Positions 7,909 to 14,616 of a stretch of DNA of 22,087 nucleotides are shown here, piece by piece. Origin of the DNA: a bacterium (GTDB lineage Bacteria > Planctomycetota > B15-G4 > JADJEK01); assembly GCA_030428825.1 (NCBI GenBank), contig JAUIEL010000028.1, forward strand, positions 1 to 22,087, written 5' to 3'. The notes beneath the pieces are model-generated. The model ran no database searches. It was not told the DNA's origin and was given only the letters and a program-made list of their open reading frames with translations. A program made the position numbers and the translations under genes. Within the stretch, counting starts at the first letter, position 1. Every line of letters starts with the position of its first letter.

Positions 7909-8318
7909 CGAGAGTTCTCCTCGAGGAGTCGGGGTGAAGGGATGGGGAGAGCGGGTCGGTGCCGGTCTCCTTCCGCGTCTCACGACGAGGAGGTCGTGCG
8001 CCCGCCAGGAAAGTGTCGAGGGGGCGGAGGAGGGGGAGGTCGAGCGTGCGAGTTCGCGGCGTCGAGGAGATCGGAGTCCGGGGACCGGACGCCCGTTCTT
8101 CCCTCTCTCTCCGCTCGTGACCCCCTCGAAGAAACCCGCACGAGCGTCCCCCCGCTTTCTACAAACGCGGCCGTCTCGATCCTCGATTCGCCTCCTTCTC
8201 CCCCTTCGCGCGCCTCCAAGACGACTCCCGCCCCCGGCACACGCGTTGCATTCCCCGCCGCGACCGCCGCCGCACCGTCGCGACGGCTCGAGCCACCAGG
8301 AAGCGGAGACCCCCCAGA
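7909..8318. promoter_or_regulatory. 410-bp divergent intergenic region with two inverted repeats
   Basis: Lies between the divergent starts at 7908 (minus) and 8319 (plus), so it should carry both promoters. CACGAC (7981-7986), six-base spacer, GTCGTG (7993-7998) lies 72 bases upstream of the minus-strand start. GTCCGG-GGA-CCGGAC occupies 8076-8090. A purine-rich plus strand (about 8017-8040) gives way to a pyrimidine-rich one (about 8091-8120). No convincing sigma-70 promoter and no short gene were recognised; operator roles are inferred from symmetry and position only. Confidence 0.35.
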
Positions 8319-9737
8319 ATGTCCCTCTCCATCCATTCCCATCCCCTGATCCCGATCGTCGCGGTCGCCGTCCTCGCCCCGGCCGGCCATTCCCGTGACG
8401 ACGCTCGGCTCCCCGCCGGCACCTGTCTGGCGTCCGACATGGTCGGCGCGCAGGTCGTCGACGCGATGAACGAGAAGCACGCGGAGATCGTCGACCTGAT
8501 GATCGACTGCCACGGCGAGCGCGTCGCGTGCGCGGTGATCCGGTGCGACGAGGTCGACGGCAAGGAGTTCGCCGTGCCGACCTCGTCGCTCCGCCTGTCG
8601 ATCGACGAGAACGGCGCGCGACACGTCCTGATCGGCAAGACGTTGCTCGGGTCGCAGAAGTCGTTCCCGGCCGGATCGTTCGACTCCATCCCGCACCTCG
8701 GCCTCGACGGCGTCTGGCCGTCGACGGTCCTCCACCGCGCGACCGAGATGTGCGGCACCGCGATCGAGAACCCGGTCGGCGAGTCGCTCGGCGCGATCGA
8801 CGACCTCGCGATCGACCTCGACGACGGCGACGTCCCGTTCGCGGTCGTCGCGATCGGCGGGTTCCTCGGGCTCGGCGAGGAGCGGCACCCGGTGCCGCTC
8901 TCCGCGCTCGAGGCGAAGGAGAACGACGCCGGCGATCCGATCGTCCTCCTCGACGTGTCGAAGGAACGGCTCGAGGCGGCGCCGCACTTCCCGCGCGGCG
9001 ACCTCCCGGCGACGATCGACGACGCGTACGTCGCGAACCTCCGGAGCCACTACCGCGGACAGTTCGGCACCGGCCTCGCCTTCGCGACCGGCGGGTCGAT
9101 CGAGCGCGCCAGCGACCTCGTCGGCGGCCGCGTCGTCGGCGCGGCGGGCGAGGAGATCGGCACCATCGACGACCTGATCCTCGACCGTTCGACCGGCAAG
9201 GTCGAGTACGCGATCGTGTCGTGCGGCGGGTTCCTCGGGATCGGCGACGAGAAGATCGTCGTCCCGCTCGGCGTCCTCTCGCACGGCGAGTCCGGCGCGA
9301 GCGACGCGGTCGCGACCCTCGACGTCACGAAGGAGGTCCTCGAGACGGGCGTCCGGTTCGACGACGGGCTCCTCGCGAAGCTCGAGGACCCGGCCGCGCT
9401 CGGCACGATCGCCCGTCCGTTCCAGGTCCGCGAGACGATGGCGCGCGGCATCCTCCCCGTCCTCGCGTCCGACGTGATCGACCGCGAGCTGCACGACGCG
9501 GACGCCGCGAAGCTCGGGAGCGTCTCCGACCTCGCGATCGACCGCGCGACCGGCGACGTCCGGTACGCCGTCGTCCTCCTGACCGAGGCGGACGACGACC
9601 TGTTCGCGGTCCGGTGGAAGGAGCTCCACCCGACGGCGTCGGAGAACGGCGTGAAGCTCGACGTCGACGCGGCGACGGTCCGGAACGAGCGTCGGTTCCC
9701 GACGAACGACTGGCCGAGCGAGTCGGACGACCGGTGA
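8319..9737 (+). CDS. Four-fold PRC-barrel domain protein
   Basis: 472 residues. Four tandem copies of a PRC-barrel unit can be read: about 37-115 (LASDMVGAQVVDAMNEK), 139-225 (GESLGAIDDLAIDLDDGDV), 263-348 (GEEIGTIDDLILDRSTGKV) and 382-462 (AAKLGSVSDLAIDRATGDV). Each has the signature of a turn, an IDDL-type strand, an acidic turn, then a YAIVSxGGFLG-like strand and a VPL strand. Units 2 and 3 are most alike and most canonical; units 1 and 4 have lost the GGFLG loop. PRC barrels are small beta barrels found in RimM, photosynthetic reaction-centre H subunits and stress-related proteins. A hydrophobic N terminus (LIPIVAVAVLA, residues 10-20) may be an export signal, though it has His rather than Lys/Arg before it. 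A purine-rich GGAAGCGGAG lies about 10 bases before the ATG. Molecular role unknown. Confidence 0.85.
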   Translation: MSLSIHSHPLIPIVAVAVLAPAGHSRDDARLPAGTCLASDMVGAQVVDAMNEKHAEIVDLMIDCHGERVACAVIRCDEVDGKEFAVPTSSLRLSIDENGARHVLIGKTLLGSQKSFPAGSFDSIPHLGLDGVWPSTVLHRATEMCGTAIENPVGESLGAIDDLAIDLDDGDVPFAVVAIGGFLGLGEERHPVPLSALEAKENDAGDPIVLLDVSKERLEAAPHFPRGDLPATIDDAYVANLRSHYRGQFGTGLAFATGGSIERASDLVGGRVVGAAGEEIGTIDDLILDRSTGKVEYAIVSCGGFLGIGDEKIVVPLGVLSHGESGASDAVATLDVTKEVLETGVRFDDGLLAKLEDPAALGTIARPFQVRETMARGILPVLASDVIDRELHDADAAKLGSVSDLAIDRATGDVRYAVVLLTEADDDLFAVRWKELHPTASENGVKLDVDAATVRNERRFPTNDWPSESDDR

Positions 9738-9746
9738 CCTCGATCG

Positions 9747-9780
9747 CCCGCGCGGCGCCGTCCCGTCGGCGCCGCGCGGG
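9747..9780 (+). terminator. Intrinsic terminator with a perfect 14-bp stem
   Basis: CCCGCGCGGCGCCG (9747-9760) and CGGCGCCGCGCGGG (9767-9780) are exact reverse complements around the loop TCCCGT, followed by TCGTTTCG. It starts 9 bases after the PRC-barrel stop codon. It is the clearest terminator in the window, although the T tract is short. Confidence 0.8.
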
Positions 9781-9818
9781 TCGTTTCGCTCCTCCGTCGC
9801 GGTATCGTCCCTCTCACC

Positions 9819-10040
9819 ATGAACGACGACGAACGGCCGTCCGACGGGGCGCGAGACCTCGACGATCAATCCTCCTACGTCTGCCGCTCCTGCGGCGAGG
9901 AGATCGTCGTCCCGATCGACCCGCTCGCGGGCGCCGATCAGGAGTACGTCGAGGACTGCCCGGTCTGCTGCCGCCCCCACGTCCTCCGCGTCCGGATCTC
10001 GCGCGACGGCCGGGTCGACCTCACCGCCGAGGCGGAGTGA
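9819..10040 (+). CDS. CPXCG motif-containing cysteine-rich protein
   Basis: 73 residues. Cys22-x2-Cys25 (YVCRSCGEE) and Cys47-x2-Cys50 followed by Cys51 (DCPVCCRPH) make a small zinc-ribbon-like fold matching the CPXCG family of short bacterial proteins of unknown function. Length is normal for the family. The spacing between the Cys pairs, the acidic centre (DPLAGADQEYVED) and the C-terminal strand VLRVRISRDGRV fit as well. The ATG has no obvious Shine-Dalgarno sequence. The gene follows a terminator, so it probably begins a new transcript, and the glycosidase gene starts 40 bases downstream. Confidence 0.82.
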   Translation: MNDDERPSDGARDLDDQSSYVCRSCGEEIVVPIDPLAGADQEYVEDCPVCCRPHVLRVRISRDGRVDLTAEAE

Positions 10041-10080
10041 CGGATCCCGCCGCCCCCCTCCTTCCGCTACAACGGACCGC

Positions 10081-12999
10081 ATGCTCGCTCCGCTCCTCCT
10101 CCCCCTCTCGCTCCTCCTCCCGACCTCCGACCGCCCGACGTACGTCCTCCCCGGTCCGTGGACGATCGCGACCGACGCCGACGAGACCCCGCGGCCGGTC
10201 GCCGTCCCCGACGCCTTCGAGACCGCGCTCGGCACCGACTTCGACGGCGCGGCGGTCTACTCGACCTCCTTCACCGTGCCGGCCGGCTTCGAGGCGGGAC
10301 GAACCTGGCTCGAGTTCGAGGCGGTCGCGACCGAGGCGACGGTGACGCTGAACGGCGTCGAGCTCGGCGCCCATCTCGGCGGCTGGACGACGTTCCGGTT
10401 CGACGTGACCGAGCACGTCCGCGCCGACGGACCGAACGACCTCGCCGTCCGCGTCGACGAGAAGGTCGGCCACGACACGCAGGGGTTCCTCCCGATCGTC
10501 CAGCCGCACTTCGGCGGGATCTGGCGGCCGGTCCGCCTGCTCGGCCTCCCCGCGGTCCACCTCGACGACCTGAACCTCCTCGCGGTCGGCGACCCGGACG
10601 CGTCGGCCGTCCTGATCGAGGCGCCCGTGACCGGGGACGACGCGGGGTGCTCGGTCGAGTTCGCGGCGACGATCGGCGACGAGACGTTCCGCGCGGCCGT
10701 CCCCCCCGGTCGGACGCGCCTCCCGGTGCGCGGTTTCGACCGGTGGGACGTCGACCGGCCGCATCGGTACCCGGCCCGCTTCACGCTCCGCCGCGGCGAG
10801 ACGACGATCGACCGGGTCGACGTCACGGTCGCGTTCCGCTCGGTCCGGACCGAGGGGCGGAGCCTCCTCCTGAACGACCGCCCCCTGAACGTCCGCGGCG
10901 TCCTCGACTGGGGGTACCGGCCGCCGTCGCTCCGCCCCGACCCGGACGACGCGCAGATCCGGCGCGAGATCGCCGCCGCCCGCGCGCGCGGCTTCAACCT
11001 CGTGAAGTTCTGCCTGTGGGTCCCGCCGCGCCACGTCCTCGAGCAGTTCGACGAGGCGGGGATGCTCACCTGGATGGAGTACCCGACCTGGCACCCGCGG
11101 TTCGACGCGGAGCACCACCCGCAGCTCGCGCGCGAGTTCGGGCGGTTCTTCGCCCACGACCGGAACCACCCGAGCGTGATCCTCCGTTCGCTCACCTGCG
11201 AGACCGGGCCGTCCGCCTCGCTCGAGGTGGTGAAGGACCTGTACGACCGGTGCAAGGCGGCGATCCCCGGCGCGATCGTCGAGGACGACTCTTCGTGGAT
11301 CGCGTGGAACCGGATCCACGACTTCTACGACGACCATCCGTACGGGAACAACGACACCTGGCCGGCGACGCTCGACCGGCTGAACGCGTACGTCGACGCG
11401 CGCGAGGCGAAGCCGCTCCTCCTCGGCGAGGCGATCGCCGCCGACACGTGGCCGGCGCTCGGCCGATTCGACGGCTCGGAGTGGTGGGCGCCGATCCACC
11501 TCGCCGCGCAGCGCACCTGGGTCGACGCGATCGGCGCGCGGTTCGGCGGCGAGGTCCCGCCCCGCCTCGGCGAGTGGTCGCGCCGCTTCGCGCTCGCCCA
11601 GCGGAAGGACCAGATCGAGACGTTCCGCGCGGTCGTCCCGGACGGCGGGTACGTCGTGTCGGTCGCCCGCGACTTCACGCTGGCGGAGATGGGCCTGCAG
11701 GACGCTCGCGGCCACTGGAAGTGGGGACCGAAGGACTGGAGCTGGCACGGCGACACGATGCTGGTGCTCGGCCGCGGGACGCCGCGCTCGTTCGCCGCCG
11801 GGACGACGACCGACCTCCCGCTCGTCGTCGCGCACCACGGCGAGGCGGAGCTCCCGGCCGGCCGCGTCCACTGGCGCTTCGGCGAGGCGAGCGGCTCGAT
11901 CGCGCACGACGCGGTCCCGCGGGGCGGCGTCCTCGAGGTCGGCGCGATCCCCCTCGCGGCCCCGGACGTCGCGGCACCGACGGCCGTGCCGCTCGAGGTG
12001 ACGCTCGACGACCGGGTGATCCAGAACCGCTTCGACCTCTGGGTCGTCCCCGCCCCGCCGCACCGCTCGTCGGCCGTGGCGCGGCTCGATCGGCTCGACG
12101 AGGCGGCGCTCGACCGGATCGTCGCCGGCGGGGCGGCGATCGTCACCGCGCACGGCGCGCCGGGGTCGTTCCTCGCCCCGGCGACGTGGCTCCTCCGCGG
12201 CTCGCTCTGGTTCCCCGGGCACCCGCTCGAGGAGCGCTTCCCGCCGGCGTTCTTCCTCGACCTCGCGGCGAAGGACGTCCATCCGACCGGGCTCCTCCCG
12301 CTCGACGCGCTGTTCGAGCACGTCACGCCGATCGTCGGGTTCTGGGAGACGCACGACATCCGCGAGGTGAGGGACCGCGCGCTCGCCTGGGAGACGCGGG
12401 TCGGCGCGGGGCGGCTGCTCGTCACCTCGCTCCGCCTCGACGGGAGCCCGGCCGGCCGCGCGCTCGCCGCGGCGATGGAGGAGCACCTCGCGACGGGTGA
12501 GCCGCCGCCGACCGCGCTCCCCGACCCGCTCGTCGCCGCGATCCGCGACCGCCTGACCGGGCGGACGATCGACCTGACCCGACGGACGTGGCGCTTCCGG
12601 CCGGACGGCGAGGAGGAGTGGGTCGACCTCGCGATCGGCCGGGCCTGGGAGGGGCAGGGCTACCCGACGCTCGACGGCTGGGCGACGTACGCGCTCGAGG
12701 TCGAGGTCGAACCGTCGTGGGTCGGCGAGCCGCTCTGGCTGAACTTCGACGGCGTCGACGACGCGTTCGAGGTGAGCTACGACGGCGAGGCGAAGGGGAG
12801 CGGCGGAGACATCGGGGCGCGGGAGACCGCGTTCGACCGACGCTCGTCGCACCGGCTCGCCGCGCGCGCGACCCCCGGGTTGCACCGGATCGAGGTCCGC
12901 GTGTACGACTGGTACGGCGCGGGCGGGATCCATCGCCCCGTGACGTTGTCGACGCGGCCGTTCGGCGTCGCGGCGTCGTTCCTCTCGAGCCCCCGCTGA
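10081..12999 (+). CDS. Large GH2-like glycoside hydrolase
   Basis: 972 residues with glycoside hydrolase family 2 architecture. A jelly-roll sugar-binding domain (about 20-155) includes WLEFEAVATEATVTLNGVEL and HFGGIWRPVRLLG. An immunoglobulin-like domain follows (about 160-255), then a TIM-barrel (about 258-545) beginning LLLNDRPLNVRGVLDWG and including RARGFNLVKFCLWVPP. By alignment the acid/base is Glu374 (HPSVILRSLTCETG) and the nucleophile is Glu450 (KPLLLGEAIAAD). The Asn that normally precedes the acid/base Glu is Cys373. After the barrel come a beta domain (about 570-655), a region resembling the glutamine-amidotransferase-like or Rossmann-type inserts of some galactosidases (about 670-805, GAGRLLVTSLRLDG), and a second jelly roll (about 830-960). 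The N terminus (LAPLLLPLSLLLP) is a possible but atypical signal, lacking basic residues. Substrate is not predictable; a beta-galactosidase or glucuronidase-type activity, or a plant/algal polysaccharide, is possible. No clear ribosome-binding site. Confidence 0.85.
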   Translation: MLAPLLLPLSLLLPTSDRPTYVLPGPWTIATDADETPRPVAVPDAFETALGTDFDGAAVYSTSFTVPAGFEAGRTWLEFEAVATEATVTLNGVELGAHLGGWTTFRFDVTEHVRADGPNDLAVRVDEKVGHDTQGFLPIVQPHFGGIWRPVRLLGLPAVHLDDLNLLAVGDPDASAVLIEAPVTGDDAGCSVEFAATIGDETFRAAVPPGRTRLPVRGFDRWDVDRPHRYPARFTLRRGETTIDRVDVTVAFRSVRTEGRSLLLNDRPLNVRGVLDWGYRPPSLRPDPDDAQIRREIAAARARGFNLVKFCLWVPPRHVLEQFDEAGMLTWMEYPTWHPRFDAEHHPQLAREFGRFFAHDRNHPSVILRSLTCETGPSASLEVVKDLYDRCKAAIPGAIVEDDSSWIAWNRIHDFYDDHPYGNNDTWPATLDRLNAYVDAREAKPLLLGEAIAADTWPALGRFDGSEWWAPIHLAAQRTWVDAIGARFGGEVPPRLGEWSRRFALAQRKDQIETFRAVVPDGGYVVSVARDFTLAEMGLQDARGHWKWGPKDWSWHGDTMLVLGRGTPRSFAAGTTTDLPLVVAHHGEAELPAGRVHWRFGEASGSIAHDAVPRGGVLEVGAIPLAAPDVAAPTAVPLEVTLDDRVIQNRFDLWVVPAPPHRSSAVARLDRLDEAALDRIVAGGAAIVTAHGAPGSFLAPATWLLRGSLWFPGHPLEERFPPAFFLDLAAKDVHPTGLLPLDALFEHVTPIVGFWETHDIREVRDRALAWETRVGAGRLLVTSLRLDGSPAGRALAAAMEEHLATGEPPPTALPDPLVAAIRDRLTGRTIDLTRRTWRFRPDGEEEWVDLAIGRAWEGQGYPTLDGWATYALEVEVEPSWVGEPLWLNFDGVDDAFEVSYDGEAKGSGGDIGARETAFDRRSSHRLAARATPGLHRIEVRVYDWYGAGGIHRPVTLSTRPFGVAASFLSSPR

Positions 13000-13024
13000 G
13001 GCGCCGGTCGGACCGGCCCGCGCC
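13000..13024 (+). terminator. Possible hairpin after the GH2 gene
   Basis: GGCGC (13000-13004) can pair with GCGCC (13020-13024), enclosing CCGGTC-G-GACCGG (13004-13016). It begins immediately after the stop codon in the 45-bp gap before the rhomboid. The loop is too tight for the full inner palindrome and there is no T tract, so the GH2 and rhomboid genes could still be co-transcribed. Confidence 0.3.
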
Positions 13025-13044
13025 GAAAGGACGCACCCCGCCCC

Positions 13045-13875
13045 GTGATCCCGCTGAAGGACGACATCCCCTCCCGGTCGACGCCGGTCGTCAACGTCCT
13101 GCTGATCGTCGTGACGTCGCTGATGTTCCTGTCGCAGCTCGGCGAGACCGGCGACGGCCCGGGGATGGTCGAGCGCTACGGCATGATCCCGGCCCGGGTG
13201 CTCCACTCCGCCGGAGACCCGCCGGTCGAGATCGTCGAGCCGGTCGTCGTCCGGACGCCGTTCGGCCCGCGCGTCGAGGAGCACCGCCGCCCCGCCGCCC
13301 CCGCCGGCGTCCCGGACTGGCTGACGCTGCTCACGTGCGTCTTCCTGCACGGCGGCTGGGCGCACTTCCTCGGCAACATGTGGTTCCTCTGGATCTTCGG
13401 CGACAACGTCGAGGACCGGTTCGGACACCTCGGCTACGCCGCCTTCTACCTCGGCAGCGGCGTCCTCGCCTCGCTCAGCCACCTCCTGACCGCGACCGGT
13501 TCGGCCGTCCCGACGATCGGCGCGAGCGGCGCGATCGCCGGCGTCATGGGCGCGTACCTGTTCCTCTACCCGAGGGCGCGCGTCCTCACGATCGTCCCGA
13601 TCTTCGTCATCATCCAGTTCATGACGATCCCGGCGCCGGTCTTCCTCGGCCTCTGGTTCCTCCTTCAGCTCTGGCAGGGGGCGGCGTCGCTCGGGGACGT
13701 CGCGTCCGGCGGCGTGGCGTGGTGGGCGCACATCGGCGGGTTCGCGGTCGGCTTCGCGATCGCCTGGTTCCTGCGGAAGGAAGACCACCTCCGCCCGCCG
13801 GTCGAGATCATCCCTCCCGGAGCGGCCGGCCCGTTCGCGCCCCGACCGCCGCGCCGGAGACCGCCGCCGTGGTGA
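13045..13875 (+). CDS. Rhomboid family intramembrane serine protease
   Basis: 276 residues. The start is GTG at 13045, giving the very typical N terminus MIPLKDDIPSRSTPVVNVLL; GAAAGGA lies about 13-18 bases upstream. The core has HxxxN in the second TM region (His107, Asn111 in GWAHFLGNMWFLWIFGDNVED), the nucleophile Ser161 in GASGAIAG and the catalytic His229 in WWAHIGGFAVG. A soluble insert (about 35-90) lies between TM1 and TM2. The Pro/Arg-rich C-terminal tail after residue 245 is probably cytoplasmic. It belongs to the MIPL/RD-type bacterial rhomboids, distinct from the zinc-ribbon rhomboid at 3501-4601. Rhomboids release or process membrane-anchored proteins; the substrate is unknown. 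It follows the GH2 gene by 45 bp and precedes the sigma gene by 109 bp. Confidence 0.93.
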   Translation: MIPLKDDIPSRSTPVVNVLLIVVTSLMFLSQLGETGDGPGMVERYGMIPARVLHSAGDPPVEIVEPVVVRTPFGPRVEEHRRPAAPAGVPDWLTLLTCVFLHGGWAHFLGNMWFLWIFGDNVEDRFGHLGYAAFYLGSGVLASLSHLLTATGSAVPTIGASGAIAGVMGAYLFLYPRARVLTIVPIFVIIQFMTIPAPVFLGLWFLLQLWQGAASLGDVASGGVAWWAHIGGFAVGFAIAWFLRKEDHLRPPVEIIPPGAAGPFAPRPPRRRPPPW

Positions 13876-13888
13876 CGGGACGGGTCGA

Positions 13889-13901
13889 CTCTCCCGGAGA
13901 G
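13889..13901. repeat. Small palindrome after the second rhomboid
   Basis: CTCTCC-C-GGAGAG, a 6-1-6 inverted repeat, 13 bases past the rhomboid stop and 83 bases before the sigma-factor start. It could be a weak terminator or an operator. The same 109-bp gap contains a run of nine G at 13937-13945. Symmetric sequences of this size arise easily in such GC-rich DNA. Confidence 0.25.
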
Positions 13902-13984
13902 GCCGCATCGATTCCGGGCTCCGCGGGGTTCCGGTCGGGGGGGGGCGCCGTCCCTCCGCCCGCGCCGCTCCGCCCCGAGGTGAG

Positions 13985-14608
13985 ATGACCCGCTCCGAAC
14001 CGCTCCCGAACCTCCTCCACCACGCCCGCGACGGCGACGCGGAGGCGTGGGAGCGGATCGTCGCCTCGTACCGCCCCCGCCTCGACGCGCTCGTCCGGCG
14101 GCTCGCGACGCCGCGGCTGCTCCGGAGGGTCCCGGCGGAGGACCTCGTCCAGGAGGTCCTCCTCGCGGCGTGGCGGGGGCTCGCGGCCGCCCGGTTCGCG
14201 TCGACCGGCGCGTTCGAGGCGTGGCTGGTCCGCGTCAGCCGCCACCGAATCGTCGACCTCGAGCGCGAGGGGCGCAGCGCGAAGCGGGGCGGGGACGAGG
14301 AGCGGGAGGTCGCCGACCTCTCCGCGGTGGAGGACCTCGCGCGGACGACCGGGACGCCGTCGCGGGTCGCGAGACGGCGCGAGGACCGGCGCGGACTCGC
14401 GGCGGTCCTCGATCGCCTCCCGGTGGCGTACCGCGAGGTCCTCGTCCTGGTGCGGATCGAGGGGCGCCCCACGACCGAGGTCGCGGAGCGGCTCGACCTC
14501 GCCCCGGCGACGGTCCGGAAGCGCCTCGAGCGCGCGCTCGCCCTCTGCCGGGGCGTGGTGGCGAGCCCGTCGTTCGACGGACTCGCCGACACCCGGACCG
14601 GCCGGTGA
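13985..14608 (+). CDS. ECF-type RNA polymerase sigma factor
   Basis: 207 residues, the size of an extracytoplasmic-function sigma factor with only regions 2 and 4. Region 2 covers about 10-95, with the core-binding helix PAEDLVQEVLLAAWR (50-64) and the -10-reading part FEAWLVRVSRHRIVDLERE (77-95). A charged linker follows. Region 4 covers about 138-190, with LDRLPVAYREVLVLVRIEG and the helix-turn-helix TTEVAERLDLAPATVRKRL (163-181). GAGGTGAG directly abuts the ATG. No anti-sigma gene is adjacent. The nearest signalling gene is the Ser/Thr kinase 2.7 kb away. In Planctomycetes several ECF groups are known to associate with Ser/Thr kinases, so control through that kinase is conceivable but not shown. 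Its stop is 8 bp from the stop of the convergent FG-GAP gene. Confidence 0.92.
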   Translation: MTRSEPLPNLLHHARDGDAEAWERIVASYRPRLDALVRRLATPRLLRRVPAEDLVQEVLLAAWRGLAAARFASTGAFEAWLVRVSRHRIVDLEREGRSAKRGGDEEREVADLSAVEDLARTTGTPSRVARRREDRRGLAAVLDRLPVAYREVLVLVRIEGRPTTEVAERLDLAPATVRKRLERALALCRGVVASPSFDGLADTRTGR

Positions 14609-14616
14609 GGCCGCCG

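Noticed and set aside
7909..7983. Earlier start for the secreted protein ending at 6886.
   Set aside because: The internal ATG at 7908 has a good Shine-Dalgarno site and leads straight into a signal peptide.
3501..13875. Rhombosortase/GlyGly-CTERM sorting system linking the rhomboids to the exported proteins.
   Set aside because: The exported proteins end in beta strands (VSVTLAP, IELVVK, KPFMF) with no Gly-Gly motif, C-terminal TM helix or basic tail.
10021..14592. A 1,523-codon minus-strand frame opposite GH2, rhomboid and sigma genes.
   Set aside because: Same shadow effect; it spans three well-supported plus-strand genes and shows no family motifs.
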